NCBI GenBank assembly: GCA_025200525.1
Contig: CM045763.1
Coordinates: forward strand, 91,915,944-91,979,943
DNA: 64,000 bases
Reading direction: 5' to 3'
Source: Camellia lanceoleosa
Lineage: Eukaryota > Streptophyta > Magnoliopsida > Ericales > Theaceae
Under the pieces are notes generated by a model. That model saw only the letters and a list, made by a program, of their open reading frames with translations. It did not search any database and was not told the origin of the DNA. Positions 1-9,584 of the stretch are shown here, one piece after another (the first letter of the stretch is position 1; every line of letters begins with the position of its first letter). Position numbers and translations under genes: made by a program.

Positions 1-125
1 ACAGGACAAAACACATAGTAGGACACAACAAGGGTACCAACAAAAACCAGGCAAAAGTCCTTTGGCCTGTACACCCTTAAGCCTTAATAGTATCTCAATT
101 GGTGGTTTGTTCTTTTTATTTTTAT

Positions 126-506
126 GGACAAATTATAATGGTAGGTTTTGAATTTTGTCTCGTGTCATTTTAGCTTTTATGATTTTAATTAGATTAATTT
201 TGATTCTTAATTTTAAATTTTATATTAATTTAGTCCAATTGATAATGTCGATTATGATTTTTGAAGGAAAATGATCATTGAGTTGGTTAGAATTAACTTA
301 CTGAGTTGAATATCAATTTTTCTTATAAAAATATGACACATACGGCTCATGTGTACATTTTTTCATTAAAAAATATTAAAAATTTAATTAATTAGATCAA
401 ATTGAGACAAAATTATATATTTAAAATTAAAATTAAATTAATTGAAATTATAGGAATCAAAATGATAAAATGACCGAAATATAAGAATCACATATATAAT
501 TTTTCC
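126..506. mobile_element. Mutator-like MITE with long TIRs
   Basis: The two ends are inverted copies over roughly 100 bases: the left end starts ggacaaattata and the right end, reverse-complemented, starts ggaaaaattata. Both arms then continue with related 'tcatttta...gatt' text. The flanks atttttat and atttttaa look like a 7/8-matching target duplication. There is no coding capacity. Long TIRs with an 8-9 bp duplication fit a non-autonomous Mutator-like element. The arms share the phrase tcatttta with the TIRs of the large MULE at 36-45 kb, but I cannot prove common origin by eye. Confidence 0.55.
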
Positions 507-1169
507 ATTTTTAATTATTTTTAAGGCGGCATGTCGTTTGCGTCAGTTTATAAGTTAACTTATTCTTAAATCTCCAGCGTCAATTTATAAGTTAACTTTC
601 TTAGATCTTTGTTTATAAAAAAAAATTTGGTTGAAAATTTTTACTAAAGACAAGAATAAACAAAATTTTATCAAAAAAGCTATTTTGTATTCTTTCTTTT
701 TCTACTTTAAATGGACTAAAAAAAAAATAAAAAATAAATCAACTTATAAGTTTGAGATTTTTATTTCGGACAAATTTTGGCTCACCAATGCGTTAAAATT
801 ATAAGTAATTCATAGATAAAAAAACAACAACTTATAAATGCAAATCAAACTAAATAAAAAAAATTAGAGTAAATGTAATTACAAACAATGGCAAAAGTTG
901 AGAAGATTTCCCAGTAAATTATTTTTGTTTAAATTTGGTCACAACTAACATTTTGGATTAATTCCTCTTTATTTTCAATGAAACAAAATAATAAGAAGAA
1001 GAAGAAGAAGAAGAAAATTGGTTATAAATTTAATTTAAGGAAGGTATAAGACATTAGGTCCAATGGATATTTTTTTTTTTTAGTGAGAAATCCACCATTT
1101 GTGAAATAGTTTGGTAAGAAATCATTTTACTTGTTTGAAGGACATTTTGTTTTCAATTTTACCTCTTAA
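507..1169. other. AT-rich intergenic DNA
   Basis: No open frame with recognisable protein content. It holds homopolymer runs and a GAA microsatellite at about 993-1014. Nothing else can be supported. Confidence 0.6.
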
Positions 1170-1400
1170 TTTGTTTGTTGACTTTTTTTTATCTGTTGAC
1201 TTTCGTTGACTATCTGTTCAAAAACTTTTCCTATCTGTTTAAAAAAAATTCTTATTTGTTCAATTTTTTTTTCTATCTGTTCAATTTTTTTGACTATGTA
1301 TTTTCCCCCTATCTATTCAAAATTTTACTATCTATTGAAATTTTACTACCTGATCTCTTTGAATTTTTGTACCTATCATTCAAAATTTTCTCTTACATAA
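1170..1400. repeat. Degenerate tandem repeat, unit about 25 bp (ctatctgttcaattttt)
   Basis: The phrase 'ctatctgttcaa' followed by a T-run recurs about eight times with drift (for example at 1209, 1231, 1273, 1309 and 1328). The short open frames here merely reflect the repeat period and low complexity, so they are not genes. Confidence 0.6.
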
Positions 1401-1849
1401 TTGTGACCTGAGTTATCATTTTCAATCATTTTGAGCAATAAAAATTCAAGAACTCAAATTTTAAAATCTTCTTTTCATAATAGTGGTCTTAACCTAGCAA
1501 TCACCATATATCAACATGGTCAAACTGAACTCTAAACACCTAATTGACAACAAATTTATCAAAACACAGCTTATAATATTTAACCAACATATAAACAAGA
1601 CCAATAGAAAATGTCACAATAAAGTGTACATGCAATCCACTATATATGAAATCAGTAAATTAAAACAGAAACCTACATAATCACAACCTAACTTTACAAA
1701 TTAATTAGAACAAAACTTAGATACCAAAAGACTTAGGAGCAAGAGGATAGAAAGAATTAGCAAAATTTCCCAAAATTCAAGTTAATCGAAGAGTCACTAA
1801 GTGATTAGACATAGAGAAGTAAGTTTTCCATTGACATACAGTAAGAATG
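1401..1849. other. Intergenic DNA, nothing recognised
   Basis: AT-rich sequence without conserved coding content or a clear repeat structure. Confidence 0.5.
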
Positions 1850-2265
1850 GATGTGTAGAGTTGATAAAGGAAGGGAGAGAAGGGGAGATAGAGAGAGAGA
1901 GAGGGGAAAAGAAGAAGCGATAGAGGTGATTTTGGAGACATATCTGCGAAACCCTAAACTTAGGGTTTTGTATTCAATGAAGGTTTCGGAAGATGAAGTG
2001 GGGATCGGAGGAATGAAAGAGCTAGGCGGCGAAAAGATGAGGAGGAAAAGCGAAAGGCTTGGTAAGGAGAGAGAATACGAGGATGGCGGCTATGCAGCAG
2101 AGGTAGTTGGCGGCGATGGTGGAGGAGTAGCGAATAAGGACGGAGGAGCAATGATGGAGGATGGAGGACAACGACGATGGTCAGTCAGCGTGAAGAAGTT
2201 GAAGAGAAGATAGGAGAAAAGGTGTGAGGGTTTTCACAGTGTGTAACATGTATATATAGATGGGT
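1850..2265 (-). promoter_or_regulatory. Gene-start-like segment: TATA box, CT-rich leader, telobox
   Basis: Read on the minus strand, this block has the texture of a plant promoter and first exon. A TATA-like ctatatataca lies near 2250-2260. It is followed by a CT-rich leader with (CT)n and then a palindromic telobox (aaaccctaaacttagggttt, near 1950-1970) of the kind common just downstream of plant transcription starts. The block is clearly more GC-rich than its surroundings. No ATG-initiated frame continues into a recognisable protein on either strand, so this may be the orphaned 5' end of a gene or pseudogene. The plus-strand purine-rich frame over the same bases is probably its shadow. Confidence 0.35.
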
Positions 2266-2363
2266 ATTCATTTTGAGCAAGCATGTCCTTATGGGTATAA
2301 TGTTTTACTGTCTGAACTTTTGAACAAATAAAATTTAAATTTGAATTTATAGATAGAGTGTCC

Positions 2364-2388
2364 TAATAATAATAATAATAATAATAAT
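2364..2388. repeat. (TAA)n microsatellite
   Basis: About eight uninterrupted TAA units. Confidence 0.9.
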
Positions 2389-3146
2389 TTCATCGTCTAC
2401 CAACTTGACATGTTGATATGTCATCAACCAATAATGTTAGGCCAGAATTTAAATTAATAGTCCCATCTAACAAAAAGTTTAAATTAATAATTAATTTCGA
2501 ACTCCAAGTTTTAAATTTTGGCTAAAAACAAAGAGCTAGTGTGACTCAAATGCATTAGCTTTTCCTTTCCTCTTTGGAATTTTCTTTTTTTTGGAATTTT
2601 TTTTATTTTGAAGTAGGATCATTTGTCCCACCAAAAGGAAAAAAAGCCTCTATTTGATTGACTTTTCATAATTTGTTTTTGAAAAAATTTAAAAATTAGT
2701 TTAGTAAAAAAATATAAAATAAAAACACTCATTATTTTCATATGGTTTTTCTTTTTTTGAGGCAAATAATTTTATAGCACAAGTTTTTTTCATCACTTCT
2801 GAATATTGAACTTAATTTGTTGAATGCCCTAAGCGCATATTTTAATGTAAAATTTAAAATAATTATGACAACTATTTGAAAGAATTATGACAGTTATTTG
2901 GAATACTTAAAATCTAAGAATAATGAGTTACGTATAGGAGTGTTTTAGGTATACAAAGAATTTTGTGATATGCTGTTATTCATTCTTCTTCTTATCATCT
3001 TATTTCTTTTTTCTACTTTTCTCTTTTCAATTTTCTAATCCTTTTGGGAAATAAAGAATACTGATAAAAATTGTAAGGCAGAGAGATAGAAAACGACAAG
3101 ATTGGTGTGGACAATATCTATTCACAAAGTTTTGTTTACTTTTATT
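2389..3146. other. AT-rich intergenic DNA
   Basis: Long A/T tracts, no coding content and no clear repeat family recognised. Confidence 0.5.
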
Positions 3147-3374
3147 GTGATTTTTAGTTTAAAATATTTGATATTAAAATTTTATAAGATAAAAAATATG
3201 TAATATTTTCATAATAGTTGGGATCTCTCAACATTTTTATAGAGAAATTTTGACACAGAGAAATTTCAGCATAAAGAAATTTCAACTCTGCAAATTATTG
3301 AGAAACCTTAACTAATAAGAAAAAATATATTAGACCTCTCTTAGGTTTGAGGGGGATATTTCCCTCATTTTTTC
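3147..3374. mobile_element. Short member of the GAGAAATTT TIR element family
   Basis: The left end aligns with the left end of the 52694-53126 element, sharing 'atattaa.attttataagataaaa' and 'aatattttcata'. The right end ('accttaactaataagaaaaaatatattagacctctc...tttcc') aligns with that element's right end and is the inverse of the left. The interior holds four 'agagaaattt'-like units. Flanks acttttatt and tattttatt match at 7 of 9, a plausible decayed 9-bp target duplication. It is non-coding. Confidence 0.65.
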
Positions 3375-4319
3375 TATTTTATTTATTTATTTTTTTGAAA
3401 ATATTTTTATCCACAAACATGAAAAACATTCACAATTAACATACTTCTTAATATCACAAGATTTATTTGCAATTATTGACACTACAATGAAAATATGTTG
3501 CATTGTCATTCACACTTTTGGATCATAGGTGTAAAATAAAAATGGATTCCACATGTAGATTTTACCAATTCAAATAAATTATCTGTCACTGTCTCTTAGA
3601 TTCTCAAAAATATGATTGTCATTCACACTTTTGGATCTAATTTTAGGACGGTTATTCAGTAGTCGGAGACTACAGTCACGTGCTTTTAACAAAAAAAATG
3701 TAATTGTCAATTATGTTTTTATTAAAAATCTAATTATCAAACATGTTTTAGTTAAAGTTTATAAAATAAATTAAAAGCAACTTTTGGTAATTTTATACTA
3801 TTTTGAAAAAAAATGTATTAGGTTAAGGAGTTGGTATGCAAAATTATTGATGAAAGCAACTTGATTTGTTCTATTTATTTGTGGCAAAGAGAAAATATTA
3901 ACCATATGTATAAACATTATGATTAATACATTTACATTTTACATTTAATTTTAAACTAATTTCGAAATTAGTTTCTTTTTCAACTTATTTTGGAATCTAC
4001 CTGATTGTGTGGTTGTTAAATATTCTTTTTAACATTTAAAAAATATTATTTTGTAACCATAATTTTTATTTTTATATTTTATTCAAACTATAATAAAAAT
4101 GTGATTACTAACTACTTATTGGCAAATGATTGACCTCCTCTCCAATTTGAATGTTCAAACTAGAAGTTGAGTCTACTGCTTAAATGTTGGCTCCGTGGGA
4201 AAGTCTACAATGTGCATCTTTTAAAAAGGTATATGATATGTATTTATTGTGTAGTTTATATCGTGCTACATTATAAAAAGTGACTTGTGAAACCGGTCAT
4301 TCAACAAGTTACATGAAAA
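3375..4319. other. AT-rich intergenic DNA
   Basis: No gene or structured repeat recognised. Confidence 0.5.
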
Positions 4320-4620
4320 AATCTTAATTTTTTTCAAATATCATAACAATATTATAATGAATCATAATAATGTCATAATATTCACCAAAGTATCATAACA
4401 AAGACACTATTAATCATAACAATATGACAACGATTCATAAGAAGTGTAATAAATTATTATAACATTTGAATCGTAACATTTTTTTATTATGATTCACCAT
4501 AACAAATCATAATTTTTAATAGTATAAATCATAACTTTTATTAATGAATCATAACCATAACTTTTTTCTCCACAGTTATAATAACATTAAAATATCATAA
4601 CTTTTACAAATGAATCGTAA
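4320..4620. repeat. Degenerate array of the octamer-like unit atcataac
   Basis: More than a dozen imperfect 'atcataac / gaatcataa' units follow each other with variable spacing. The array lies immediately on the 3' side of the minus-strand LINE fragment at 4604-4880, so it could be part of that element's 3' tail, though it may be independent. Confidence 0.55.
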
Positions 4621-4880
4621 TATTGCACGCTGATTGTAATTTTGCAAGTGTAGCCCATTGGACATCCCAACATTGTAATAACTTTGTCCATATCTTCCAA
4701 ATCCCAAGGAAAAACAAGAATAAATTATTAAAAGATTCAACTGGAGATTCGCAAAAGGGGCACACGTTGTTGATATTGCTACTTAATGCTCTAATCCTTT
4801 GTAAATAATTAGCAGTTTTCACTCTCCCTTTCCATTCCAACTAGCCAAGAAAATGAGCCTTAGGTGGAGCCACATTACCC
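4604..4880 (-). pseudogene. LINE fragment: zf-RVT (reverse-transcriptase zinc-binding) domain
   Basis: The minus-strand frame reads APPKAHFLG, an in-frame TAG, then LEWKGRVKTANYLQRI and later CPFCESPVESFNNLF, closing with IWKIW. This is the typical zinc-binding region found at the C-terminal end of plant non-LTR reverse transcriptases: the P-K-A-H-F-L-W core, then C-x2-C, and a tryptophan-containing end. The preceding RT and endonuclease domains are absent, so this is a 5'-truncated or otherwise broken LINE copy. It has a premature stop (TAG) in the conserved FLAWL position. Upstream it abuts an LRR-kinase fragment in the same orientation. Confidence 0.75.
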
Positions 4881-4899
4881 CCATGATAGCTTAGAAATA

Positions 4900-5296
4900 G
4901 GCAGCCTAGCCCCTATTGTGCTTCCCCCCATTTTCTGGATGCTGCCACAGTCTATGTATGTCAAGTTGGGCAAACAACCAAACCCAAATGGAATTGAACC
5001 GTTGGGATTGTCGTCTTGTACTCGAACCCTCAACAAGGCGGTGCAATTTATGAGCAACGATGGAAGCTCACTGGTTAATTTGTTTCCGAGAGAATGAGTA
5101 TAGCTATAACATGTTTCCGAAGTAGAGATATGGGGGTATCGAACCGGAAAGCGAATTGTACAAAACATCGAGCTTTTGCAACATTTGAGTCGATCCTAAT
5201 TTCTCTAGTAAAGCTCCGGTGAGTGAATCGTTTCAGAGAGATAGCATTTGGAGATTCGGAAGATGAGCAATATCGTCTGGTAGTTGGCAGCAACAT
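4900..5296 (-). pseudogene. Leucine-rich-repeat receptor-kinase fragment (PXY/TDR-like ectodomain)
   Basis: On the minus strand the translation contains consecutive plant-type LRRs: HLPNLQMLSL, a stop, then NDSLTGALLEKLGS, LDVLYNSLSGSIPPYL, and in a shifted frame LLINCTALLRVRVQDDNPNG, then SIPFGFGCLPNLTYID. The N-x-L-x-G-x-I-P spacing of extracytoplasmic LRRs and the phrases around R-x-QxNxxNGxIPxGFGxLxNLT resemble the ectodomain of the CLE-peptide receptor PXY/TDR or its relatives. About four repeats survive, with two or more stops and a frameshift. There is no signal peptide, transmembrane segment or kinase domain nearby. It is a decayed gene piece, perhaps captured or left behind next to the LINE fragment. 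Assignment to LRR-RLK is firm; the PXY subgroup is an inference. Confidence 0.7.
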
Positions 5297-5884
5297 GAGA
5301 GTTTAGACCAAAAATGTAAGACTTTGTGGGATGAGAACAATCGATAAAGAAAAAAAAAAAAAAAAAGAGTTAAAAGGTATCCAATTTTTTTTAATAAAAT
5401 TGTTTAATGGTTCAAATTAATTTATATATATCTAATGGTTTAAAAGTAAACGGTATATGATGTGCACAATTTGATCATGTGCATGTTCTAACGCCCCTGG
5501 CTATGTTAGTATTTTTGTAAGCTAATGATACAAATTTTGTTCATATATATAAACTCAATACTAAATCTAAATAAAAAAAATCAACCCAATATTTAATAGG
5601 TCAATAGATAAAATTTAGAAAAATTTACCCATAAATCTCATATGGAAGAATATTGATTTATTTAGTTTTAAAAAAAATTTTATGAACCAATTGGTCGTTT
5701 TTATTTTGAAAATTTGTATTTATATGATTTGGTGTTATTTGAGTTTAAGTAAATGACTTTTTGTAATTTATTTTTCTAATTTTCTAATTCATTTTTGAGA
5801 TGAGAATAAAAATGTGAGATGTGCAAATATTATTTTTGAGGAATTGGTGGCTGAAGCGTTAGTAGTTGAGCGTTGAAATTTACA
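5297..5884. other. Intergenic DNA with poly-A tract
   Basis: An A-run lies at about 5348-5366. The rest is AT-rich with no recognised gene. Confidence 0.5.
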
Positions 5885-6115
5885 TTCTTGTTAGTGTAGT
5901 TTTCTGATGTTATATTAGAGTGTTATGTTTAGAAAAAGTACATTAAGTTTTTGTATGTTCTGAGTGTTATGTTTTAAAAAAAATACACTAGAGAGTTTTT
6001 TTTTTTTGTTACGTTGTTACATTTAAAAAAAGTACACTAAAAAGTTTTTTAATGTATTATATTAGAGACTTACGTTTGGAAAAAGTACACTAAGGTTTGG
6101 GGTACACTAAAAAAT
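5885..6115 (+). repeat. Repeat array with unit 'gtgttacgtttgaaaaagtacactaag'
   Basis: Four or five imperfect units of about 50-60 bases occur, each with a 'gttaygttt' start, an A-run, 'gtacactaa' and a T-run. The same unit recurs at 6655-6765, and in reverse complement at 32195-32400, so it is a dispersed repeat family. It is non-coding. Confidence 0.65.
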
Positions 6116-6261
6116 TTAAAAAGTCAAAAAGTCACTATCCTATTTAAGTCACATCATCTTATTTAAATCACATCACCTCTCTAACACATCACATCAAACC
6201 CAACTCATATAAACCAATAAGTCAAAAAGTGCACTTTTTTATAACATCCCAAACCAACCCT

Positions 6262-6648
6262 AAGACTCCATTTGGCAATGAGGTTTGGGGCTATTTTAGC
6301 TACAAAAGACAAAATAGGCTATTTTAGCCACAACAAATAAAACATCACATCCAACTCATAATCATTACACTTTTCTCTCACAAAAAAAGTCAAAAAACCA
6401 AAATCCTTTTCCAAATCAAACTTTTTAACCCAAGCTAAAATAACTAAAAAAGTCAAAAAGTCAACCCACTTCTAAAGAGTTTTCGTGTATTACATTGTGC
6501 TATTTTAGGAAGCTGGTAAAAAGCCAGCTTTCAGCGTTTTACCAATTTTGGGTCACATCATCTCTCACCTAACTTACCCACAAAAAGACAAAATAAGTTA
6601 AAAAAAATAAAAAAGTCAGCTTTTTACGAACTTTCCAAAACACCTCTG
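6262..6648. mobile_element. Two MITE-like units next to each other
   Basis: The second unit (about 6498-6648) has imperfect terminal inverted repeats. The left end reads ggaagctggtaaaaagccagc, close to the reverse complement of its right end (ggaaagttcgtaaaaagctgac). A second copy of this unit lies at 14624-14772. The first unit (about 6262-6480, starting near ccatttggcaatgagg) has a related copy at 14350-14580. The two units sit side by side at both loci, so they may form one composite element. The ends resemble hAT-type MITEs. No target duplication could be fixed. Confidence 0.5.
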
Positions 6649-6654
6649 ATTGGA

Positions 6655-6765
6655 GTGTTACGTTTGAAAAAAAAAAATATACTAAGAAGTTTTTTAGAAT
6701 GTTACATTGTTACGTTTTAGAAAAGTACACTAAGAAGTTTTTTAATGCGTTACTTTGGGTCTATA
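6655..6765 (+). repeat. Second patch of the gtacactaag repeat
   Basis: Two further units of the repeat described at 5885-6115 flank the MITE pair on its right side. One reading is that the MITEs inserted into a longer array. Confidence 0.6.
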
Positions 6766-6769
6766 AGAA

Positions 6770-7128
6770 AAAAGAGAGGACCAAATAATTTATAAGATCA
6801 CTATTTAAGATTTATTGGTATTTCGATTTTAGCCTTTTAATTTATAATTTGGTCTATACTTCTTCAGGTATAACACACCACATTGTATTTTTTTAAAATT
6901 AAATTGTATCTTATTTTATTATTATAATTATTTTTAAAATTAAAAATTAACCCGTGCCTTTCTAGATTAACCCCATTTTTTCATTAAAATGGTAAAAAAA
7001 AAAAAAATTATTACAGAATTGAAAGCTACTCCAAAAAAAAAAACGAAAGGGAGGGGGTTTCAAATATCTCAATTATTTACAATTTTCGATACAATTAAAA
7101 AAAAAATCAAATATACTATTTTTTTTTA
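6770..7128. other. AT-rich intergenic DNA
   Basis: Homopolymer-rich, no coding content. Confidence 0.5.
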
Positions 7129-9078
7129 GGGGTTTTTTTTTTAAGGTCCCTGGTATTAAGACTTTATAGTATAAAGGATATCTAATATTTTCATAATGTC
7201 TAAGGTCCTCAATTTAATCGGAGAAATTGCAGTTCGGAGAAAATCTGTCCAGAGAAATTTCAACCCAGAGAAATTTCCATCCAGAGAAATTTCAAACCAG
7301 AGAAATTTGAAATTTCTCTAGTTTATTCAATTTTTTTTTATTTTCTATGTTTTGAAAATGTCTCATCCAATTCCCAAAATAGTGCAAATCAGAGTATTTC
7401 TCTAGTGATTTTAGGTACATCATACATGAAATCCACAAGCAATTGTTAAACTAAAGTTGGTAACACACCAAGGCTACAATTCTTCTTTGAGTTTCCATAC
7501 CATTCTTCCTCAAGATAGGGACTGAAGGGTTCACAGATATTACAACCCCAATATTGTCTATAATTGAATTATTTTCAGCAACCTCAATTTCACTAATAGG
7601 TCTGAAGGAGAATTGCTGTTGTGGTATAGAACCATTTTCATCAAGGCAAAGATCAATCGTTGAAGTTGTCTCCAAATATATCTCCCATTCATTTTTCAGA
7701 AGGTTGAAGTTCTTCTGTGGCTTTCAAGCTACTCTTTGATATCAAATAAACTTTACCAACCCTCTTTGGCATAAGTCAAACCCGGTAAAATTTATTGACA
7801 CAAGTCGATGAAATTTCAAAAAACAAACTTAGAAGAAATTTGTTTAATATATATATATAGGTTGCTATTGTTGCATATTCATTCAATGAAATGATCTTCT
7901 CTTTTTTGCTTTGGACTAAAATTTCTCTGGATTGGTGAAGAGAAATTTTCTTGGTTGAACTGAAATTTTACGGATTGGTCGGAGAAATTCTCGGGTTTAA
8001 ATTGAATTTTCTCTGGTGGTTGGAGAAATTCTATGATTTGAATTGAAATTTCTCTGGGTTATTTGGATTGAACTAGTCCTCAATGTTGCCCAAAATCTTT
8101 GGAAACAATATCTGAGTTTTTAAGCATTGTTCAACCTCCATACCTGCCTCCAAATTACAAAGCCCATGGGTCAATTATGAAGAATGAAGTACCGGCACGA
8201 ATAATTCCAATTCTTTGCTTTGAATCCTTATCAAGGTCGGTGGGCAATCAAGGCAAAATAGCGCAAAATGAGATCCGCCATTACAACAATGCTTTCGGGG
8301 AGATGGGAAGGTGTTCTTCTTTGACCTTCTTGCAAATGGTTTTAAAATTTGTTGAAGAATTTGACAAAAAATATATCCAAACAAGGCGGAAAATTTGAAA
8401 TTAGTGAAATTTTCACTTGAAAATAAAACATATTCATCAAAATCCCGAACTCATATATTCAAATTTTGAACTATAATTGACAATTTAAGATATTTTTATC
8501 AATTAGACCTCTGATTTGGTGGGATTATTTCAAATTCAAATGATATTAGAATTAGCTTTCATAATTCAAAAAGTTGATTTAACAAAAGATGGAAATTCAA
8601 TGAGAAAATAAATAAATAAATAAGATTTATATGATTTTGTTAAAGCTTGATTTCTTGAACAAATTAAAATGATTGTGGCATTTTTAGCAAGAGGTGAAAT
8701 CACGAGCCACGCTTCAATGTCGTTGATTGTTGATAAACCGGATATGAACGCATGGCGATGCGTCGTACTTGCATCGCATGTGAGTTATTTATTTGGAGTA
8801 TGGATCTTAGATTACATAAATTCCACAACATCGAGTTGCATTGCTTGTCTGAAGCAATCTCGATCAGCAGGCGGGAGGAGGGCGTTCTTAGAAGGGTGGG
8901 ATTTGGGAGTAGGGAAGATCTTAAAGCTTTTGTTCATTTGGTTGTAAGAGAGAGAGAATCGTGGGCAAAGAGTCAAATTTTTCGATATATGTTTAGGGAC
9001 CTTAGATATCAAAAAATAATTTTCGGATCTCTTTCATTCTGAAAAAGTAAGGAAGGGACCTTAGACTAATTTTCTTTT
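7129..9078. mobile_element. Large (1.95 kb) member of the GAGAAATTT TIR element family
   Basis: The left terminus (gggg, T-run, aaggtccctgg) is the inverse of the right terminus near 9000-9078 (ggaaggg-accttagactaatttt). Both arms carry the paired 'aaggtccc' and 'tctaaggtcc' boxes seen in the 433-bp copy at 52694. A 9-bp tttttttta lies on each side (7120-7128 and 9079-9087), although T-rich sequence makes this duplication weak. 'agagaaatttc' units occur at 7220-7325 and 7915-8060. Between them is about 1 kb of internal sequence with only short open frames (for example 8099-8398 plus and 8669-8947 plus) that I cannot assign to a protein family. The interior could be a captured genomic segment, as in Pack-MULEs, or a relic of the autonomous element. 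The right end lies about 350 bp upstream of the PYL start codon. Confidence 0.6.
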
Positions 9079-9434
9079 TTTTTTTTATCTTGTAAAAATA
9101 TAAAAATATAAAAAAGTTAATTCCCCAAGGAGAGAAAATGACAATTATAACCTCTTGCAAGTTACCACTAAAATACAAAAGTGTCTAATTTCAGGCCAAA
9201 CCATAGATATCCTAAAGTGCTATTCTTATTCCTTTGCCATTTCAACACACTGTTACTTAACTCAACCACACACAGACAGAGAGGGAGATATAGAGATTTA
9301 TCTGAATCGAGAGAAGAACGTGGTTTCGAAGCTACTCGAACTCTGATTCTTGTTTTTTGAATTGGGTTTGGAACAGTTTGAAGAGATTGTGGATTTTTCT
9401 TTTTCTTTTTCTGGGTTTGATTTGCAGAGAAATA
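9079..9434 (+). promoter_or_regulatory. PYL promoter remnant and 5' UTR
   Basis: This is the whole space between the transposon end and the PYL start codon. It contains a CA/GA-rich leader (9250-9320) and an ACGTGG box at about 9318-9323, which matches the core of ABA-response elements. It also has a pyrimidine tract ending in 'tttgcag' at about 9421-9427, immediately before the ATG context. That last feature resembles a 3' splice site, so a 5'-UTR intron is possible. No convincing TATA box was seen. The leader is inferred from position only. Confidence 0.45.
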
Positions 9435-9540
9435 ATGGAGGCTCAATACATACGAAAACACCACAAGCACGTACCCAAAGACAATCAGTGCACTTGCTCT
9501 CTCGTCAAACACATCAAAGCCCCCGTTGATCTCGTATGTT

Positions 9541-9584
<44 letters not shown>

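Noticed and set aside
1175..1411. 78-codon frame full of Tyr, Leu and Phe
   Set aside because: It follows the period of the ctatctgttcaattttt repeat, and two frames are open over the same bases.
1851..2213. 120-codon plus-strand frame rich in Arg, Glu and Gly
   Set aside because: Purine-biased sequence opposite a CT-rich leader-like block. No domain, no codon pattern, and better explained as a shadow of the minus-strand gene-start-like segment.
8669..9042. Overlapping 92- and 96-codon plus-strand frames upstream of PYL
   Set aside because: Two frames are open over the same bases inside the TIR element and no protein family is recognised. Kept only as possible captured sequence in the element entry.
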